This document shows, in pieces, positions 15,052 to 23,509 of a stretch of DNA of 40,356 nucleotides. The stretch is taken from assembly GCA_031277885.1 (NCBI GenBank), contig JAITLM010000171.1, positions 1 to 40,356 of the forward strand. The letters run 5' to 3'. The first letter of the stretch is position 1. Every line of letters begins with the position of its first letter. The translations under genes were made by a program, and so were the position numbers. The notes beneath the pieces were generated by a model that was not told where the DNA came from, ran no database searches, and was given only the letters and a program-made list of their open reading frames with translations. This DNA comes from Microbacterium sp. Its GTDB lineage: Bacteria; Actinomycetota; Actinomycetes; Actinomycetales; Microbacteriaceae.

Positions 15052-15132
15052 CTGAACACGCAAGACAGAGCAAGACAAGACGCAGCACCGCCTGCACCGC
15101 GCACCACCGCGCAACCGATGAAGGAGTCGAAA

Positions 15133-16533
15133 TTGGCCGATATCACCCGTGACGTGCTCATCGTGGGAGCGGGCGCCGCAGGCACCACCGCCGCGAACGA
15201 ACTGCGCAAGGCGGGTTTGTCGGTCGTGGTCCTGGAGGCCCGCGACCGTGTCGGCGGGCGGCTGTGGACCGACGTCATCGACGGCGCCATGCTCGAGATC
15301 GGCGGCCAGTGGGTCTCGCCCGACCAGGACGCGCTGATCGAGACGATCGACGAGCTGGGGCTCGAGACCTTCAGTCGCTACCGCGAGGGCGACAGCGTCT
15401 ACGTCGGCCCCGACGGCGCGCTGCACCGCTTCACGGGTGAGATGTTCCCGGTCTCCCCGGAGACCGAGAAGGTCATCGCCGAGATCACCGAGCGCCTTGA
15501 CGCCATGGTCGCCGAGATCGACCCTGACCGCCCCTACGCGCACCCGAAGGCCGCCGAGTGGGACTCGATCACCTGGGACGCCTGGCTGCGCGAGCAGAGC
15601 GATGACGACGAGGCCGTGCGCAACCTCGCGTTCGCGACCGGATCCGCGATGCTCACCAAGCCGACGCACGCGTTCTCGCTGCTCCAGTCGCTGCTGATGG
15701 CCGCGTCCGCCGGCTCGTACTCGAACCTCGTCGACGCCGACTTCATCCTCGACAAGCGCGTCGTGGGCGGACTGCAGCAGGTCCCGCTGCTGCTCGCCGA
15801 GCGCCTCGGCGACGACGTGCTGCTGAACCAGCCGGTGCGCAGCCTCGAATGGGGTGAGAACGGCGTCACCGCGACCACCGACTCCCTCACGGTCCGCGCC
15901 CGCTACGCGATCCTCGCGCACGCGCCGGTGCTCTACGACCGGATCTCCTTCGTGCCGTCGCTGCCGCGTCGCCAGCACCAGATGCACCAGCACCTGTCGA
16001 TGGGCTTCGTGATCAAGGTGCACGCCGTCTACGACCGTCCGTTCTGGCGTGAGCAGGGCCTGTCCGGCACCGCGTTCAGCCCCTACGAGCTCTCGCACGA
16101 GGCGTACGACAACACCAACCACGGCGACGAGCGCGGCACCCTGGTGGGCTTCGTGAGCGACCAGAACGCCGATGACGTGTTCGAGCTGAGCGCCGAGGAG
16201 CGCAAGGAGCGCATCCTCGAGTCCCTCTCGCACTACTACGGCCCCGAGGCGAAGAACCCGGTCGTGTACTACGAGAGCGACTGGGGCACCGAGGAGTGGA
16301 CCCGTGGCGCGTACGCCGCGAGCTTCGACATGGGCGGCCTGCACCGCTACGGCAAGGACCTCCGCGCCTCCGTGGGCCCGATCCACTTCGCATGCTCCGA
16401 CCTGGCCGGCGCGGGCTACCAGCACGTCGACGGCGCGATCCGCATGGGGCGCCTCGCCGCCGCGCAGATCCTCGAAGCGGACCGCTCCGCCGTCTCCGAC
16501 GAGCTGCGCGAGCCCGCCCTGGATGGCGCATGA
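15133..16533 (+). CDS. puo: Putrescine oxidase (FAD-dependent amine oxidase)
   Basis: 466 residues from a TTG start at 15133, chosen because AAGGAG (15121-15126) lies six bases before it; the in-frame ATG at 15118 lies upstream of that site and has none of its own. It oxidises putrescine to 4-aminobutanal with NH3 and H2O2. The N-terminus has the FAD dinucleotide motif VLIVGAGAAGTTAANELRKAG, then VVLEARDRVGGRLWTD and the amine-oxidase segment LEIGGQWVSPDQ. The C-terminus has the FAD-binding HFACSDLAGAGYQHVDGAIRMG. Length and overall pattern fit the Micrococcus and Rhodococcus putrescine oxidases (about 450-480 residues). Its stop overlaps the USP start (ATGA), so it is the first gene of a coupled operon with USP and permease. 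Confidence 0.85.
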   Translation: MADITRDVLIVGAGAAGTTAANELRKAGLSVVVLEARDRVGGRLWTDVIDGAMLEIGGQWVSPDQDALIETIDELGLETFSRYREGDSVYVGPDGALHRFTGEMFPVSPETEKVIAEITERLDAMVAEIDPDRPYAHPKAAEWDSITWDAWLREQSDDDEAVRNLAFATGSAMLTKPTHAFSLLQSLLMAASAGSYSNLVDADFILDKRVVGGLQQVPLLLAERLGDDVLLNQPVRSLEWGENGVTATTDSLTVRARYAILAHAPVLYDRISFVPSLPRRQHQMHQHLSMGFVIKVHAVYDRPFWREQGLSGTAFSPYELSHEAYDNTNHGDERGTLVGFVSDQNADDVFELSAEERKERILESLSHYYGPEAKNPVVYYESDWGTEEWTRGAYAASFDMGGLHRYGKDLRASVGPIHFACSDLAGAGYQHVDGAIRMGRLAAAQILEADRSAVSDELREPALDGA

Positions 16534-17483
16534 CCCGAGCCATCGTCGTCGGCTTCCGCCCGACGAACTCCGGATCCGACGCCCTCGCGCTGGGCGTGCG
16601 GCTCGCGCGCAGCGCGGGAGCGCACCTGCACGTCGTGACGGTGCTGCCCCGTGAGGGCGCGCTGTCCGCCGCGGTGCCGCCGGAGCGCTCCTACGAGACG
16701 CACATCCAGAAGCAGGCGCGCGCATGGCTGCGCGAGGCGGCGGGACGCATTCCCGCCGGCCTCTCGCACTCCGGCCATGTGCGCCCGGGTGAGTCATTCG
16801 CCGAAGGCCTCATCGAGGCCGCGGAGGAGTTCGGGGCGGGGCTGATCGTGGTCGGCGCCGCCAACGGCGGACTGTTCGGCTACCACCGGATCGGGAGCGT
16901 GGCCAGCGAGCTGCTGCACTCCTCGCCGGTGCCCGTGGCGCTGGCCCCCGCCGGTCTCGCCCGTGGCATCGACGCCGACACCGATGTTTCACGGGTGACG
17001 GCGGCGATCGGCACCCGGCCCGGCGCCGACGTGCTGCTGGACGCGGCCGTGCGACTCGCCGCCATGACCGACAGCGGACTGCGGCTCATCTCGCTCGTGC
17101 CGTTCGACGTGCCGGCGGGCCTCGGCACGGGCGCCATGCGCCTGGTCGACGACGCGCTCGGCGAGGACGTGCTCGCCCGCGCCTCCGATGCGCTGCCCGA
17201 GGGCGTCGACGCCGAGCTCGAGCACGCGCGCGGTGAGACGGTCGAGGAGGCCGTGGCGCGCCTGGCGTGGAAGCCCGGCGAGATGCTCATCGTGGGATCC
17301 AGCAGGCTCGCTCAGCCGCGCCGGCTGTTCCTCGGCTCGACCGCGGCGAAGATGCTGCACGTGCTGCCCGTGCCCATGATCGTGGTGCCGCGCACGAGCC
17401 ACGACCCTCTCGCCGACACACCGGAGAAGGCCGCACCGGACACCACCACCGACACCGAGAGCCCGAAGGGAGCCGACGCATGA
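16530..17483 (+). CDS. Tandem universal stress protein (two Usp domains)
   Basis: 317 residues, ATG overlapping the putrescine oxidase stop. Domain 1 (about 1-140) starts TRAIVVGFRPTNSGSDALAL and ends with the nucleotide-binding pattern VVGAANGGLFGYHRIGSVA. Domain 2 (about 155-285) ends IVGSSRLAQPRRLFLGSTA. Both fit the ATP-binding G-x2-G-x9-G-(S/T) style only approximately. After residue 290 there is a Thr/Pro/Glu tail that is probably disordered. Usp proteins bind ATP and modulate other proteins under stress; the exact role is unknown. Because it sits by ATGA overlaps between the oxidase and the permease, it may regulate the permease, as some Usp proteins bind or are fused to transporters. 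Confidence 0.85.
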   Translation: MTRAIVVGFRPTNSGSDALALGVRLARSAGAHLHVVTVLPREGALSAAVPPERSYETHIQKQARAWLREAAGRIPAGLSHSGHVRPGESFAEGLIEAAEEFGAGLIVVGAANGGLFGYHRIGSVASELLHSSPVPVALAPAGLARGIDADTDVSRVTAAIGTRPGADVLLDAAVRLAAMTDSGLRLISLVPFDVPAGLGTGAMRLVDDALGEDVLARASDALPEGVDAELEHARGETVEEAVARLAWKPGEMLIVGSSRLAQPRRLFLGSTAAKMLHVLPVPMIVVPRTSHDPLADTPEKAAPDTTTDTESPKGADA

Positions 17484-19042
17484 CCGCCACCGATGAGCGC
17501 ATCGCCGCGCCGGCCGACGCGCCCTCCGACTCGGTGACCGGCGGCATCTCCCGCAAGGGCCTGAGCGTCGGCACGGTCGGCCTCCTCGGCGCGATCGTGA
17601 TGGGCATCTCCTGCATCGCCCCCGCCTACACCTTCACGGCCGGCGTGGGCCCGACCGCCTCCGCCGTGGGCACCCAGGTGCCTGCCGTGCTGCTGGTCGG
17701 CTTCATCCCGATGCTGCTCGTGGCCTTCGGCTACCGCGAGCTGAACCGCGAGATGCCCGACTCCGGCACCTCCTTCACCTGGGCGACCCGCGCCTTCGGG
17801 CCCTGGATCGGCTGGATGGCCGGCTGGGGTCTCATCGCGGCGACGATTCTGGTGCTCTCGAACCTCGCCGGCATCGCGGTCGACTTCCTGTTCCTGCTGA
17901 TCTCGCAGATCGCGCAGAACCCCTCGATCGCGGATCTCGCCTCCAACCCGTTCATCAACGTGGGCGTGTGCCTGCTGTTCATGCTCGGTGCGACCTGGAT
18001 CTCGTACCGCGACATGCAGACCTCGCAGAAGCTGCAGTACGTGCTGGTGGGCTTCCAGCTCGCCGTGCTGCTGGTGTTCGCGGTGGTCGCGATCGTGCGC
18101 GGCGCGACCGGCGACGCCTTCGACCCGACGCGCTTCGACATCCAGTGGTTCGACCCGTTCGCGGTCTCCTCGGTCGGCGCTCTCGTGACCGGCCTCTCGC
18201 TGTCGATCTTCATGTTCTGGGGCTGGGACGTCACCCTCACCATGAACGAGGAGACGAAGGATCCCGAGCGCACGCCGGGCCGTGCCGCGACCACGACGGT
18301 CATCACGATCATCTCCGTCTACCTGCTGCTGACGATCGGCATGATCATGTTCGCGGGTGTCGGCACCGGCGAGCTGGGCCTCGGCAACGAGGGCATCCAG
18401 GAGAACGTGTTCTTCGCGCTGTCCGGCCCGATCATGGGGCCGCTCGCGTTCCTCGTGTCCCTCGCCGTGCTGACCTCCTCCGCATCCTCGCTGCAGTCCA
18501 CGTTCGTGAGCCCGGCCCGCACGCTGCTGGCCATGGGCCACTACGGTGCGCTGCCGCCGAAGTTCGCCACGGTGAGCCCGCGGTTCTTCACCCCGGGCTA
18601 TGCGACCGTGGTCGCCGCGATCGTGGCGAGCGCGTTCTACGCGATCATGCGCCTGGTGAGCGACACCGTGCTCTGGGACACAATCGCCGCCCTCGGGATC
18701 ATGATCTGCTTCTACTACGGGATCACGGCGTTCGCCTGCGTGTGGTACTTCCGCAAGCAGTGGTTCGACTCGGCGCGGAACGTGTTCTTCACGTTCCTGT
18801 TCCCCCTCATCGGGGGGATCATCCTCCTCGGCATCTTCGTGCTGTCCCTCGTGGAGAGCTGGACGCCGGGGGCGACCGGAAGCGGATCGCAGATCGGAGG
18901 CGTCGGGCTGGTGTTCATCCTGGGCGTCTCGGTGATCCTGCTGGGCGTCGTGGTGATGATCGTCCAGTACTTCCGTTCCCCGGGCTTCTTCCGCGGGGAG
19001 ACGCTCACCAAGGCCGCACCGGAGAGCCTGCGCCGCCGCTGA
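17480..19042 (+). CDS. APC-superfamily amino acid/polyamine permease
   Basis: 520 residues, ATG overlapping the USP stop (ATGA). The hydrophobic segments fit about 12 membrane helices. The first includes VGLLGAIVMGISCIAPAYTF and is followed by AGVGPTASAVGTQ, the unwound glycine-rich TM1 region that binds substrate in the APC fold. A cytoplasmic loop after TM2 is GYRELNREMPDSGTSFTWATRAFGPWIGWMAGW, the family signature. The C-terminus is short and basic. Given the oxidase before it and two aldehyde dehydrogenases after it, putrescine or GABA uptake is the best inference. It belongs to the proton-coupled APC family; the substrate is not determined by sequence. Spacing to the next gene is 46 bp. 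Confidence 0.88.
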   Translation: MTATDERIAAPADAPSDSVTGGISRKGLSVGTVGLLGAIVMGISCIAPAYTFTAGVGPTASAVGTQVPAVLLVGFIPMLLVAFGYRELNREMPDSGTSFTWATRAFGPWIGWMAGWGLIAATILVLSNLAGIAVDFLFLLISQIAQNPSIADLASNPFINVGVCLLFMLGATWISYRDMQTSQKLQYVLVGFQLAVLLVFAVVAIVRGATGDAFDPTRFDIQWFDPFAVSSVGALVTGLSLSIFMFWGWDVTLTMNEETKDPERTPGRAATTTVITIISVYLLLTIGMIMFAGVGTGELGLGNEGIQENVFFALSGPIMGPLAFLVSLAVLTSSASSLQSTFVSPARTLLAMGHYGALPPKFATVSPRFFTPGYATVVAAIVASAFYAIMRLVSDTVLWDTIAALGIMICFYYGITAFACVWYFRKQWFDSARNVFFTFLFPLIGGIILLGIFVLSLVESWTPGATGSGSQIGGVGLVFILGVSVILLGVVVMIVQYFRSPGFFRGETLTKAAPESLRRR

Positions 19043-19088
19043 GGCGCTGCGCGGATCCGCAACAGATATCGAGAAAGAAGGAGCACTC

Positions 19089-20552
19089 ATGACCGATCAG
19101 GAGAAGGCGCTGCTGGACAGCGTCCCCACCGGGCTCTACATCGCGGGCGAGTGGGTCGCCGCCGAGGGCGATAAGACCTTCGACGTGCACGACCCCGCCA
19201 CCAACGACATCGTGCGCACGATCGCCGACGCCTCGCCGGCCGACGGCATGCGGGCGCTCGACGCGGCTGTCGCCGCACAGGACTCCTGGGCCGCGACGCC
19301 GCCGCGCACCCGCAGCGACATCCTCCGCCGCGCGTTCGACCTCGTGCAGGCGCACAAGGAGGACCTCGCGCTGCTGATGACCATCGAGATGGGCAAGCCG
19401 CTCGCGGAGGCCCGCGGCGAGGTCGGCTACGGCGGCGAGTTCCTGCGCTGGTTCAGCGAGGAGGCGGTGCGCATCTCCGGCCGCTACGGCCTGAACCCCG
19501 AGGGCACCGGCCGCATGGTCGTCTCGCAGCGCCCCGTGGGCCCGTCGTTCTTCGTCACCCCGTGGAACTTCCCGTTCGCGATGGCGACCCGCAAGATCGC
19601 GCCCGCGCTCGCGGCCGGCTGCACCGTGGTCATCAAGCCCCCGGCACTGACCCCGCTCACCACGATGTACTTCGTGAAGCTGCTCGAGGAGGCAGGGCTC
19701 CCCGCCGGTGTCGTGAACGTCGTGCAGACCTCGCGCTCCTCCGCGCTGTCGGCCCCGATCATCGCCGACCCGCGCCTGCGCAAGCTGTCCTTCACCGGAT
19801 CCACCGAGGTCGGCCGCAAGCTCATCGCCCAGGCGGCGGAGGGCGTGCTGCGCGTGTCGATGGAGCTGGGCGGCAACGCCCCGTTCGTGGTGTTCGAGGA
19901 CGCGGATCTGGACAAGGCCGTGGAGGGCGCCCTTGCGGCGAAGTTCCGCAACATCGGCCAGGCGTGCACCGCGGCCAACCGGTTCATCGTGCACCAGGAC
20001 ATCGCGGACGAGTTCGCCCGGCGCATCACCGAGCGCGTGGACGCGATGAAGATCGGCCGCGGCACCGAGGACGGCGTCTCGATCGGACCCCTGATCGACC
20101 ACGACGCGGTCGCCAAGGCGCAGGAGCTCGTCGGCGACGCCGTCGAGCGGGGCGCGACGCTGCTGTCCGGCGGAAAGGCGCTCGAGGGCGTCGGATCCTT
20201 CTACGAGCCCACCGTGCTCGCGAACGTGCAGGCCGGCAGCGAGATCCTCCGCGAGGAGATCTTCGGCCCGGTGCTCGCGATCGCGACCTTCGCCGACGAG
20301 GCCGAGGCCGTCCGCCTCGCGAACGACACCGAGTACGGCCTGGTGTCCTACGTGTTCACGCAGGACCTCGCCCGCGGCCACCGGATGATCGACGCGCTCG
20401 AGACGGGCATGATGGGTCTGAACGTGGGCGTCGTCTCCAACGCGGCCGCCCCCTTCGGCGGCGTCAAGCAGTCCGGCGTCGGCCGCGAGGGCGGCTTCGA
20501 GGGCATCCACGAGAACCTGTCCACCAAGTACACGCTGATCCCGGTCGACTGA
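19089..20552 (+). CDS. gabD: Aldehyde dehydrogenase, succinate-semialdehyde dehydrogenase (GabD) type
   Basis: 487 residues, ATG with AAGGAG upstream. It is a class I-like NAD(P) aldehyde dehydrogenase: EMGKPLAEARGEVGYGGEFL (characteristic of GabD), VTPWNFPFAMATRK with Asn160, Lys183 for cofactor, LSFTGSTEVGRKL, general base Glu259 in SMELGGNAP, and nucleophile Cys293 in NIGQACTAANRF. The reaction expected is succinate semialdehyde to succinate, the last step of GABA degradation. It could also take 4-aminobutanal from the putrescine oxidase. It follows the permease by 46 bp. A hairpin after it may reduce expression of the second dehydrogenase. Confidence 0.9.
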   Translation: MTDQEKALLDSVPTGLYIAGEWVAAEGDKTFDVHDPATNDIVRTIADASPADGMRALDAAVAAQDSWAATPPRTRSDILRRAFDLVQAHKEDLALLMTIEMGKPLAEARGEVGYGGEFLRWFSEEAVRISGRYGLNPEGTGRMVVSQRPVGPSFFVTPWNFPFAMATRKIAPALAAGCTVVIKPPALTPLTTMYFVKLLEEAGLPAGVVNVVQTSRSSALSAPIIADPRLRKLSFTGSTEVGRKLIAQAAEGVLRVSMELGGNAPFVVFEDADLDKAVEGALAAKFRNIGQACTAANRFIVHQDIADEFARRITERVDAMKIGRGTEDGVSIGPLIDHDAVAKAQELVGDAVERGATLLSGGKALEGVGSFYEPTVLANVQAGSEILREEIFGPVLAIATFADEAEAVRLANDTEYGLVSYVFTQDLARGHRMIDALETGMMGLNVGVVSNAAAPFGGVKQSGVGREGGFEGIHENLSTKYTLIPVD

Positions 20553-20561
20553 GAAGACCAG

Positions 20562-20599
20562 GACGGGGCGCGGCGATCCGAAGGATGCCGCGCTCCGTC
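20562..20599 (+). terminator. Intra-operon hairpin between the two aldehyde dehydrogenase genes
   Basis: GACGGGGCGCGGC (20562-20574) pairs with GCCGCGCTCCGTC (20587-20599) with a single G-T wobble over a 12-nt loop that itself can pair (ATCC with GGAT). There is no strong T-run, so partial termination or an RNA-stability element is likely rather than a full stop. Confidence 0.55.
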
Positions 20600-20639
20600 C
20601 CCTCCTGCACCACGATCTGACCAACCGAAAGGAACCGGA

Positions 20640-22001
20640 ATGACCGACTACGCCGTCGTCAACCCGGCCACGGGCGAGACCCTGGCCACCTACGAGACCT
20701 TCACCGACGCGCAGATCGAGGACGCGGTCTCGCGCGCCCACGCCGCGGCCGCGGTGTGGGCCGCCACGCCCGTCGCCGAGCGCGCCGCCGTCGTGCGGAA
20801 GATCGCCGAAGGCCACCGCGCTCGTCGCGACGAGTTCGCCGCGATCATCGTCCGCGAGATGGGCAAGCCGCTCGCCGCCGCCGTCGGCGAGGTCGACTTC
20901 GCCGCCGACATCATCGAGTTCTACGCCGACAACGCGGAGAAGATCACCGCGGACCAGCCGCTGGACATCCTCGGCGAGGGCACCGCGGTCATCCGCAAGG
21001 CGCCCTTGGGCGTGCTCTTCGGCATCATGCCGTGGAACTTCCCGGCCTACCAGGTCGCCCGGTTCGCCGGCCCGAACCTGGCGATCGGCAACACGATCAT
21101 CCTCAAGCACGCGCCGCAGTGCCCCGAGTCGGCGGCGCTCCTCGAGGAGATCTACCGCGACGCCGGCCTGCCCGACGGCGGGTACGTCAACGTGTACGCC
21201 ACGAACGAGCAGTCCGCGACGATCGTCGCCGACCCGCGCGTGCAGGGCGTCTCGGTGACCGGATCCGAGCGCGCCGGCGCGGCCGTCGCCGAGGTGGCGG
21301 GACGCAACCTGAAGAAGGTCGCGCTCGAGCTCGGCGGATCCGACCCGTTCATCCTGCTGTCCACCGATGACCTGGACGCCACGGTGCAGGCCGCGGTCGA
21401 CGCGCGCCTGGACAACAACGGCCAGGCCTGCAACGGCGCCAAGCGCTTCATCGTCGTCGACGGCCTCTACGACGCGTTCGTGGAGAAGGCCGTCGCGGCG
21501 CTGTCCGCGGTCACGCCGGCCGACCCGACGCAGGAGGACACGGTGCTCGGCCCGCTCGTCTCGGAAGCGGCTGCGATCAACCTGCAGAAGCAGGTCGACG
21601 ACGCCGTCGCGCAGGGCGCGACCCTGCTCACGGGAGGCACCCGCAACGGCGCGTTCTACGCGCCGACCCTGCTCGCCGACGTCACGCCCGCGATGGACGT
21701 GTACCGCGAGGAGCTGTTCGGTCCGGCGGCCGTGGTGTACCGCGTCGCCGACGAGGAGGCGGCGGTCGCGCTCGCGAACGACACCTCGTTCGGTCTCGGT
21801 TCCTACGTGTTCACCACCGATGAGGCCCAGGCCGAGCGCGTGGCGAACAGCATCGACGCGGGCATGGTCTACGTCAACGTCGTGCTCGCCGATAGCCCCG
21901 AGCTGCCCTTCGGCGGTGTGAAGCGCAGCGGCACCTCGCGTGAGCTGGGCCTGCTCGCGGCCGACGAGTTCGTGAACAAGAAGCTCATCCGCGTGGCCTG
22001 A
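20640..22001 (+). CDS. Aldehyde dehydrogenase, NADP-type SSADH-like (GabD1 group)
   Basis: 453 residues, ATG with GAAAGGA upstream. Catalytic set: PWNFP with Asn133, Lys156, base Glu230 in ALELGGSDPF and nucleophile Cys264 in NNGQACNGAKRF. The shorter length, the N-terminus YAVVNPATGETLATY and the EMGKPLAAAVGEVDFAADIIEFYADNAE segment fit the shorter SSADH group rather than a copy of the preceding gene; the two differ throughout, so this is not a recent duplication. In a pathway that makes both 4-aminobutanal and succinate semialdehyde, two aldehyde dehydrogenases would divide the work. Which one takes 4-aminobutanal cannot be told from sequence. It is the last gene of the cluster, followed by a bidirectional terminator. 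Confidence 0.88.
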   Translation: MTDYAVVNPATGETLATYETFTDAQIEDAVSRAHAAAAVWAATPVAERAAVVRKIAEGHRARRDEFAAIIVREMGKPLAAAVGEVDFAADIIEFYADNAEKITADQPLDILGEGTAVIRKAPLGVLFGIMPWNFPAYQVARFAGPNLAIGNTIILKHAPQCPESAALLEEIYRDAGLPDGGYVNVYATNEQSATIVADPRVQGVSVTGSERAGAAVAEVAGRNLKKVALELGGSDPFILLSTDDLDATVQAAVDARLDNNGQACNGAKRFIVVDGLYDAFVEKAVAALSAVTPADPTQEDTVLGPLVSEAAAINLQKQVDDAVAQGATLLTGGTRNGAFYAPTLLADVTPAMDVYREELFGPAAVVYRVADEEAAVALANDTSFGLGSYVFTTDEAQAERVANSIDAGMVYVNVVLADSPELPFGGVKRSGTSRELGLLAADEFVNKKLIRVA

Positions 22002-22059
22002 TCCCGGCTACGGGATCTCCTCCCGCCGCCGCTGCTCGATCGAGGGGCGCGTCGGAGGG

Positions 22060-22096
22060 AAGGGCGGGCGTCGCATATCCTGCGGCGCCCGCCCTT
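22060..22096. terminator. Bidirectional terminator hairpin
   Basis: AAGGGCGGGCG (22060-22070) pairs perfectly with CGCCCGCCCTT (22086-22096) over a 15-nt loop. AA on the left and TT on the right give a short U-run in both directions. It lies between the aldehyde dehydrogenase (ends 22001) and the convergent TetR gene (ends 22157). Confidence 0.7.
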
Positions 22097-22156
22097 CGTC
22101 GTCCGCGGCCTTCATCGGGTGCCGACATCGTCGAGCGCCGCCTTCCCGCAAGGGGC

Positions 22157-22759
22157 TCAGCGGCCCGCGGGGACCAGCCCCGGAAGCACCACGTCCACGA
22201 TGCCGGCGGCGATGCGCTCGGCGTCGGGCACGGCGTCGAGGCCCTCGAACGCCGCGAGGAAGCCCTGATGGAACGCCGCTCCGACGAGCAGCCGCGCGGT
22301 GGAGGCGGTGTCCGCGGCGGGGCGGATCCGGCCCGCATCCTGCTCCGCGACGAGGCGGGCGCGGACGCCGTCGATCACGGTCGCGGGGCCGCCCCCGTGC
22401 GCGGCGACGCCCTCGCGGTGTTCCGCCAGCAGTGCCGGTGAGCCGAAGATCGATGCCGCGATCGGGAAGGTGCGGGTGAAGAACGCCATGAGGTCGGCGA
22501 CCAGCGCGGAGAGCCCCTCGGCCAGGCTCTCGCCTCGCGGGTCCGCCTCGAGACGCGCGCGCGGAGTGCGTTCCCGCAGCACGCTGAGGAACAGCTGCTG
22601 CTTGTCGGCGAAGTGCTTGTAGAGCATCGCCTCGGACAGGCCCGCCTGCGCCGCGATGAGCTTCGTGGTGGTGTTCGCGAGCCCCCGATCGCGCATCACG
22701 AGGAGCGCGGCGTCGAGGATCCGCTCGCGGGATGAGGGGGCGGGGGTGGACCGGGGCAT
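22157..22759 (-). CDS. TetR/AcrR family regulator
   Basis: 200 residues, ATG 22759. The HTH is plain: RERILDAALLVMRDRGLANTTTKLIAAQAGLSEAMLYKHFADKQQLFLSVL. The ligand domain contains LVADLMAFFTRTFPIAASIFGSPALLAEH. It is divergent from a small NAD(P)-binding protein across 57 bp. A perfect palindrome lies in that gap, so autoregulation and control of the neighbour are likely. A -10-like TATACT on the minus strand (22771-22766) lies 7 bases before the start, suggesting a leaderless message. The effector molecule is unknown. Confidence 0.88.
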   Translation of the reverse strand: MPRSTPAPSSRERILDAALLVMRDRGLANTTTKLIAAQAGLSEAMLYKHFADKQQLFLSVLRERTPRARLEADPRGESLAEGLSALVADLMAFFTRTFPIAASIFGSPALLAEHREGVAAHGGGPATVIDGVRARLVAEQDAGRIRPAADTASTARLLVGAAFHQGFLAAFEGLDAVPDAERIAAGIVDVVLPGLVPAGR

Positions 22760-22771
22760 GATCCGAGTATA

Positions 22772-22791
22772 GTGAGTGAGTAATCACTCAC
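22772..22791. promoter_or_regulatory. Palindromic TetR operator
   Basis: GTGAGTGA (22772-22779) and TCACTCAC (22784-22791) are perfect inverted repeats with a 4-nt centre GTAA. This form is common for TetR dimers. It overlaps the -10-like TATAGT/TATACT region between the divergent genes, so binding would block both promoters. Confidence 0.8.
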
Positions 22792-22816
22792 CCCTGGATC
22801 GAAGAAGGAGAAGCGG

Positions 22817-23440
22817 ATGCGCGTCGCCATCGTGGGAGCATCGGGTCGATCGGGAAGGGCCGCGGTCGCGCACGCCCTCGCCGCCGGTCACGACGTCGTC
22901 TCGGTCGTGCGCAGGCCCGAATCCGCACCAGAGGGGACGATCGTCGCCATCGCGGACGCTCGGGACGTCGCCGCCCTCACCGCCGCCCTGCACGGTGCCG
23001 ACGCGGTGATCTCGACGATCGGGCACGTCCGCGCGGACGGCGACGTCGTGCTGCTCCAGGAGGGCATGGCGGCGCTCCTCGCGGCGATGGACGCGGCCGG
23101 GGTGTCCCGCGTGATCGCCGTCTCCGCGGCCGGCGCCTACATCGCCCAGGACGACCCGCTCTCGCGCTTCGTCGCGAAGCCCATCCTCGAGCGCGTCCTG
23201 AAGGCGAACAACACCGACACCAGGGCCATGGACGCGGCCCTCGCCGACAGCACCGCGGACTGGACGAGCCTGCGCCCGTCCCGCCTCATCCCCGGCACCG
23301 GCGCCGCCGGCTACCGGGTGGGCGTCGACCGCACCGTGCGCTGGCACTACAACACGCGCTTCGACACGGTGGGGCGCGCCGCGGTCGAGGCGCTGTCCCG
23401 TCCGGAGTGGGTCCGGCACGCCGTCTACATCACGGAGTAG
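22817..23440 (+). CDS. NAD(P)-binding oxidoreductase, atypical SDR (NmrA/NAD(P)H-binding type)
   Basis: 207 residues, ATG with AGAAGGAG upstream. It has the N-terminal nucleotide motif MRVAIVGASGRSGRAAVAHALAAGH, then VVRRPES (the Arg pair suggests NADPH), and DAVISTIGHV, GVSRVIAVSAAGAY. Short length and no YxxxK catalytic pair indicate an atypical SDR of the NAD(P)H-binding group, in which members may be reductases or redox sensors. It is under the divergent TetR, which suggests an induced reductase or quinone/aldehyde stress role. The substrate is unknown. The HTH regulator, operator and this gene make a compact two-gene switch. Confidence 0.82.
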   Translation: MRVAIVGASGRSGRAAVAHALAAGHDVVSVVRRPESAPEGTIVAIADARDVAALTAALHGADAVISTIGHVRADGDVVLLQEGMAALLAAMDAAGVSRVIAVSAAGAYIAQDDPLSRFVAKPILERVLKANNTDTRAMDAALADSTADWTSLRPSRLIPGTGAAGYRVGVDRTVRWHYNTRFDTVGRAAVEALSRPEWVRHAVYITE

Positions 23441-23451
23441 CGAGCGGCCCT

Positions 23452-23468
23452 GCCCGCAGCCTGCGGGC
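23452..23468 (+). terminator. Short hairpin before poxB
   Basis: GCCCGCA (23452-23458) pairs with TGCGGGC (23462-23468) over a 3-nt loop, 11 bp after the oxidoreductase stop. A -10-like TAGCCT (23470-23475) follows directly and may serve poxB, giving a leader of about 28 nt. Confidence 0.45.
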
Positions 23469-23509
23469 GTAGCCTCGAAGTGTCCTGTTCGCTTTCACGA
23501 GAGGCCGCC

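Noticed and set aside
12031..16797. Open frame of 1588 codons on the minus strand
   Set aside because: Only its 3' part (12031-13524) is the PucR-family gene. The rest is antisense to gabT and putrescine oxidase and is Arg/Gly/Ala-rich, as expected from GC-biased codons read backwards.
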